Source: JAJPHW01 sp963799065
GTDB taxonomy: Bacteria; Acidobacteriota; Terriglobia; Terriglobales; Acidobacteriaceae
Length of the DNA stretch: 64,000 nucleotides
Direction: 5' to 3'
Assembly: GCA_963799065.1 (NCBI GenBank)
Contig: CAWCVJ010000001.1
Span: forward strand, 1,240,001-1,304,000
Shown: positions 60,782 to 64,000 of the stretch, piece by piece
Position numbering within the stretch: position 1 is the first letter of the stretch
How the letters are laid out: every line of letters starts with the position of its first letter
Program-made: the position numbers and the translations under genes
Notes under the pieces: model-generated
The model's input: the letters and a program-made list of their open reading frames with translations, nothing else
What the model was told of the DNA's origin: nothing
The model's database searches: none

Positions 60782-61909
60782 GTGATAAATCGCTCATCGC
60801 GCCGTATTTCGCCTTTTCAACCGTCATGGCAAAAGTTCTTAATGCTTGCGCTCGCGGCAAGCCTTATTCCTTCGGTTTTGACCGCCGACACCGTCGTCGA
60901 GGAGATTGTCGCTCGCGTAAACAATCGCATCATCACTCGCCAGGAATTCGAGCGCAGCAAAGAGCAGCTTCGCCAGGACGCCCAGCAAAAAGATCCCGTC
61001 AATGCAGAGAAAATTGTAGCCGCTCAAGAAAAAGACGTTCTTCGGGACCTTATCGATCAGCAGTTGCTGCTGCAGCGTGGTGAGGACCTCGGCATCACCG
61101 GCGACACCGAGGTCATCAAGAAGCTCGATGAGATGCGCAAGGACATGAAGCTGGAGACGATGGAGGACCTGGAAAAAGCGGCGCAGGCCCAGGGTGTTTC
61201 TTTCGAGGATTTCAAAAACAACATTCGCACCCAGATCGTGACCCAGCAAGTCATCGGCAAAGAAGTCGGACAAAAACTGGTAATCGACAAAGGCGAAGAA
61301 CAACAGTTTTACGACGCCCACAAAGCCGAAATGGAGCGCCCCGAGGAAGTAAAGCTCAGCGAAATTTTGATTGCTCCGGAAAAGAAGCCGGACGCCAAAG
61401 AAATCGATCAAGCGTCTGTCGATGCCGCCAAGGCCAAAGCGGAAGACCTGCTCTCGCAGATTAAGGCGGGCGCCTCGTTTGACGATGTGGCGAAGAAAAA
61501 TTCACAGGGTCCCAGCGCGGCCGATGGCGGCGACCTCGGCTACTTTAAGAAGGGTGTGCTCGCCAAGGAGCTCGAAGACAAGACATTCGCGATGCAGAAA
61601 GGCGATGTTTCCGACGTAATTCAGACCAAGCAGGGCTTCATCATCCTGGAGGTCACCGATCACCAGGCTGCGGGCGTTCCTCCCCTATCCGAGATCGAAC
61701 CGCGAGTTCAGGACGCGCTCTACATGCAGAAATTGCAACCCGCTCTGCGCGCTTATCTGGAAAAGCTTCGGGAAGACGCCTTCATCAAGATTGCGCCCGG
61801 TTACGACGACACAGGGGCCAGCCCCAACGAGACCCAGCCGGTCGAAACCGCGGACAAAGATCCTGCGGCCAAGCAGCTCAAAAAGAAGAAAAAATTCGGC
61901 TTGTTTTAG
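60782..61909 (+). CDS. Periplasmic peptidyl-prolyl isomerase, SurA-like
   Basis: 375 residues. Signal peptide (basic start, then FLMLALAASLIPSVLTAD), a SurA-type N-terminal domain (VEEIVARVNNRIITRQEFER; VLRDLIDQQLLLQRGEDLGI) and one parvulin domain (about 205-310: EDLLSQIKAGASFDDVAKKN, SADGGDLGYFKKGVLAKELE, QKGDVSDVIQTKQGFIILEV). It assists folding of outer-membrane proteins. The C-terminus is Lys-rich. GTG 60782 is used, since the ATG at 60842 would remove the basic n-region. Confidence 0.85.
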   Translation: MINRSSRRISPFQPSWQKFLMLALAASLIPSVLTADTVVEEIVARVNNRIITRQEFERSKEQLRQDAQQKDPVNAEKIVAAQEKDVLRDLIDQQLLLQRGEDLGITGDTEVIKKLDEMRKDMKLETMEDLEKAAQAQGVSFEDFKNNIRTQIVTQQVIGKEVGQKLVIDKGEEQQFYDAHKAEMERPEEVKLSEILIAPEKKPDAKEIDQASVDAAKAKAEDLLSQIKAGASFDDVAKKNSQGPSAADGGDLGYFKKGVLAKELEDKTFAMQKGDVSDVIQTKQGFIILEVTDHQAAGVPPLSEIEPRVQDALYMQKLQPALRAYLEKLREDAFIKIAPGYDDTGASPNETQPVETADKDPAAKQLKKKKKFGLF

Positions 61910-61975
61910 GATAAGCTGGTCGGGCACTCGCATCGGCGGGCTGAAAATGCACTCCGCCTGTTTTGACGTTCACTC

Positions 61976-62995
61976 ATGAAAGACTTCTTCCTATCCGACT
62001 GCGCGGCGCAGGAAAATCAAATCATTACTTCCACCTTCGTGGTCGTATCCAAACAAGTCAAGCCCAAGAAGACGGGAGAGCCTTATCTGGCGCTGACTCT
62101 CGGCGACCGTTCTGGCCAGATCGACGCCAAAATGTGGGATAACGTCGAGGAGGCGATCGACTCCTTTGAACAAGACGACTTCCTCAAAGTAAAAGGACTG
62201 CTCAATAAGTACAAGAATCGCTTCCAGATTACGATTCACAAAGTCCGGCGCATGGGCGAATCTGAGGTCGACTATGCCGACTATCTTCCGAAAACCACCA
62301 AGGATGTGGCCCAACTCTGGGCCGATCTAGGCGGTTTCGTGGCGTCCTTTCAGAATGCGCACCTTAAGGCGCTGGTCGAAGCCTTCATGTCCGACCCTAA
62401 GATTGCCGAGGCCTATCGCAACGCCCCAGCCGCCAAGACGCTGCATCACGCGTTCATTGGCGGCCTTCTGGAACATGTGGTCTCGCTGTGCCGCTCCTGC
62501 GATCTGATCTGCCAAAATTATTCTCAACTCAACCGCGATCTGTTGCTGACCGGCGCTTTTTTTCACGACATCGGTAAGATTCATGAATTAAGCTACAACC
62601 GGTCGTTCTCCTATACGACTCGTGGACAACTGCTCGGGCACATGATTATTGAGCTCGAAATGCTCCAGGAGAAGCTTGCGTCTCTGCCCGATTTTCCCGA
62701 GGAACTAAAGATTTTGATCGAGCACCTCATCATCAGCCATCATGGTCACTACGAGTTCGGCTCACCCAAGCTGCCCATGTTTCCGGAGGCTCTGGTCCTG
62801 CATTATCTGGATGATCTCGATTCCAAGGTTGAGAGCATGCGCGCGCACTTCGAACGTGAGACGGGCACGTCCGGCAGTTGGACGGGGTACAATGCTTCGC
62901 TGGGGCGGTCCCTGCTGAATACGGCCAAGTTCCTGGAACCGAAACAGGCCGCTGCCTCCGATGAGGCCAGCGACGACGCCACCCACGAGGACTAA
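61976..62995 (+). CDS. OB-fold and HD domain protein, YhaM-like 3'-5' exoribonuclease
   Basis: 339 residues. The N-terminal OB-fold covers about 1-95 (TFVVVSKQVKPKKTGEPYLA; VKGLLNKYKNRFQITIHKVR). The HD domain covers about 150-310 (LHHAFIGGLLEHVVSLCRSC, GAFFHDIGKIHELSY, HLIISHHGHYEFGSPKLPMF, HYLDDLDSKVESM). This two-domain order is that of YhaM/CBF1, which trims RNA or single-stranded DNA from the 3' end. The gene starts 66 nt after the SurA-like gene. Confidence 0.85.
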   Translation: MKDFFLSDCAAQENQIITSTFVVVSKQVKPKKTGEPYLALTLGDRSGQIDAKMWDNVEEAIDSFEQDDFLKVKGLLNKYKNRFQITIHKVRRMGESEVDYADYLPKTTKDVAQLWADLGGFVASFQNAHLKALVEAFMSDPKIAEAYRNAPAAKTLHHAFIGGLLEHVVSLCRSCDLICQNYSQLNRDLLLTGAFFHDIGKIHELSYNRSFSYTTRGQLLGHMIIELEMLQEKLASLPDFPEELKILIEHLIISHHGHYEFGSPKLPMFPEALVLHYLDDLDSKVESMRAHFERETGTSGSWTGYNASLGRSLLNTAKFLEPKQAAASDEASDDATHED

Positions 62996-63073
62996 ACGCG
63001 CGGAGAGCTTAACTATTTCCAAGTTTATTTGGTTGCAACGCATTCCGATAAAACCACTGCAGAAGAGGAGACT

Positions 63074-63802
63074 ATGAAAGCCAGGCTGATGACCTTAGCA
63101 GTTACCTTGTTGCTGTCATGCGCGTTCTTGGGTTGCAATAAGAATACGTCCTCGGACAACACCACGCCTCCACCTGATACAACGGCGAGCTCCGCACCCA
63201 CGCCGCAGGACCAGAAAGCGGCCAGGCGCGAAGAGCGACGCGAAGAGCGAAAGGAAGCGAAGGCCGAGCAGCCTCCGCCACCCCCTCCGCCACTCGTGAT
63301 TCCCACGGGCACGACGCTTACAATTTCGCTGGGCAGCGCGGTAGGATCCAAAATAAGCCAGAACGGACAGAACTTTTCCGGAACTCTGGCGAATTCCGTT
63401 CAAGTGGACGGCGCAACCGCGATTCCAGCTGGCGCACCGGTATCGGGTGTCGTTGTTGACGCCAAACCACTGGGACGCTTCGCCGGCGGAGCCAGTCTCA
63501 CGCTCAAGTTAACTTCCGTCTCCATTAACGGAGTCGACACCGCCATCGAAACCTCGGCCGTTTCGCAAACCGAAAAAGGTAAAGGAAAGCGCACAGGAAT
63601 TATGGCCGGCGGCGGCGCAGGACTCGGCGCCATCGTCGGCGCCCTCGCGGGCGGCGGCAAAGGCGCTGCCATCGGCGCGTTAGCCGGTGCAGGCGCCGGC
63701 ACGGCGGGCGCGGCTTTCACCGGCAACAAAGAAATCGTGCTGCCCGCGGAGTCCGCGGTCAGCTTCAAGCTCGAACAGTCCATTACGGTTCAGCGACAAT
63801 AA
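63074..63802 (+). CDS. Lipoprotein with glycine-zipper region
   Basis: 242 residues. Signal peptide with lipobox (VTLLLSCAFLGC, Cys near 21), a disordered Thr/Pro/Arg/Glu linker ending in seven prolines (about residue 67), a beta-domain (LTISLGSAVGSKISQNGQNF, SGTLANSVQVDGATAIPAGA, LTLKLTSVSINGVDTAIETS) and a Gly/Ala zipper (about 180-220: GIMAGGGAGLGAIVGALAGG). GAAGAGGAG stands just before ATG 63074. Probably attached to the outer membrane. Confidence 0.75.
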   Translation: MKARLMTLAVTLLLSCAFLGCNKNTSSDNTTPPPDTTASSAPTPQDQKAARREERREERKEAKAEQPPPPPPPLVIPTGTTLTISLGSAVGSKISQNGQNFSGTLANSVQVDGATAIPAGAPVSGVVVDAKPLGRFAGGASLTLKLTSVSINGVDTAIETSAVSQTEKGKGKRTGIMAGGGAGLGAIVGALAGGGKGAAIGALAGAGAGTAGAAFTGNKEIVLPAESAVSFKLEQSITVQRQ

Positions 63803-63829
63803 GAACTCATTTAGAATTGGCCCAGGCAG

Positions 63830-63854
63830 GTCCGGCGGATATCCTCCGCCGGAC
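63830..63854 (+). terminator. Hairpin between lipoprotein gene and next gene
   Basis: Perfect 10-bp inverted repeat GTCCGGCGGA / TCCGCCGGAC with a 5-nt loop, 27 nt after the lipoprotein stop. There is no T run, and the ribosome site GGGAGG of the next gene begins 3 nt later, so it may either terminate or modulate translation of that gene. Confidence 0.5.
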
Positions 63855-63869
63855 TTGGGAGGTTCACTC

Positions 63870-64000
63870 ATGCCCGTCATCTCACGCACCGACCCATTAA
63901 GTTTTCTCTCCATCCAGCTCGATGAGCTGAAAGCCAAAGGCACACACTTCAAGCTGCGCGTGTTGGACGACGAACAGGCGGCCGTCTGCACTTTCGACGG
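63870..64000 (+). CDS. Probable KBL/BioF-family alpha-oxoamine synthase, 3' end outside window
   Basis: Only 43 codons are visible: PLSFLSIQLDELKAKGTHFK followed by LRVLDDEQAAVCTFD. This resembles the N-terminus of glycine C-acetyltransferase / 8-amino-7-oxononanoate synthase proteins (LxxLKxxGxxxxLRVL). The ATG has GGGAGG at 7 nt. The PLP-binding part is beyond the window, so the call is tentative. Confidence 0.5.
   Translation, partial: MPVISRTDPLSFLSIQLDELKAKGTHFKLRVLDDEQAAVCTFD

Noticed and set aside
1..64000. CRISPR array, rRNA operon, complete IS element or prophage
   Set aside because: No regularly spaced repeats, rRNA sequence, transposase, integrase or phage structural genes were seen on either strand.

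Overview
This is a continuous, gene-dense piece of a bacterial chromosome of moderately high GC. I infer Acidobacteriota (Terriglobia / Koribacter-like), from gene content only: acidobacterial-type type IV pilins, a VPS10/BNR repeat protein, a DUF1501 + DUF1800 pair, an HspR-type regulator, many secreted lipoproteins and frequent GTG/TTG starts. There is no rRNA, CRISPR array, complete IS element or prophage. One tRNA, tRNA-Leu(GAG), is present.

Layout. 1-6.2 kb (+): a lipid operon with acyl-activating enzyme, enoyl-CoA hydratase-like protein, acyl carrier protein, second acyl-activating enzyme, diacylglycerol-kinase-like protein and esterase. 6.3-11.2 kb: amino-acid and sulfur metabolism (cysteine synthase family, cystathionine gamma-synthase/lyase, and on the minus strand an aminotransferase with a 2-hydroxyacid dehydrogenase). 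11.3-17.1 kb (+): LD-carboxypeptidase and Mpl (peptidoglycan recycling), followed by an M61 peptidase, a PlsC acyltransferase and a TonB-C-like secreted protein joined by 4-nt stop/start overlaps. 17.2-21.6 kb (-): VPS10/BNR protein, outer-membrane lipoprotein and HspR. 21.7-27 kb (+): CorC/HlyC-type protein and a Dpp-type peptide ABC permease pair, split by a small two-gene module whose second gene carries two in-frame TGA codons and by a DinB-like gene. 27-31.3 kb: polyphosphate kinase, SixA and, convergently, Ppx. 31.3-44.3 kb (-): a type IV pilus / type II secretion region with PilC, PilB/GspE, PilM, PilN, PilO, PilP-like, an unusual pseudopilin, LolA, a methyltransferase, a PilGHI-like ABC transporter and three pilin genes, two of them recent duplicates. 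44.8-46.3 kb: SecG, a lipoprotein and tRNA-Leu.

46.3-53.5 kb is the accessory part: a HigBA toxin-antitoxin pair, a HicB antitoxin with a decayed hicA and a coupled 48-residue ORF, a 662-residue multidomain P-loop ATPase with a C-terminal HEPN-like domain (my best candidate for an undescribed defence protein), a frameshifted two-domain beta-oxidation gene, a second toxin-antitoxin pair bracketed by imperfect 33-bp direct repeats, and a truncated FG-GAP gene. 53.5-64 kb returns to core-like genes: DUF1501/DUF1800, GAF-HD-GYP, CYTH, an M49-like metallopeptidase, a SurA-like PPIase, a YhaM-like OB-HD protein, a glycine-zipper lipoprotein and the start of a probable KBL/BioF-family aminotransferase.

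All identifications were made by reading motifs by eye, with no database search. Starts were chosen from Shine-Dalgarno-like sequences, family start positions and overlaps with neighbouring genes.
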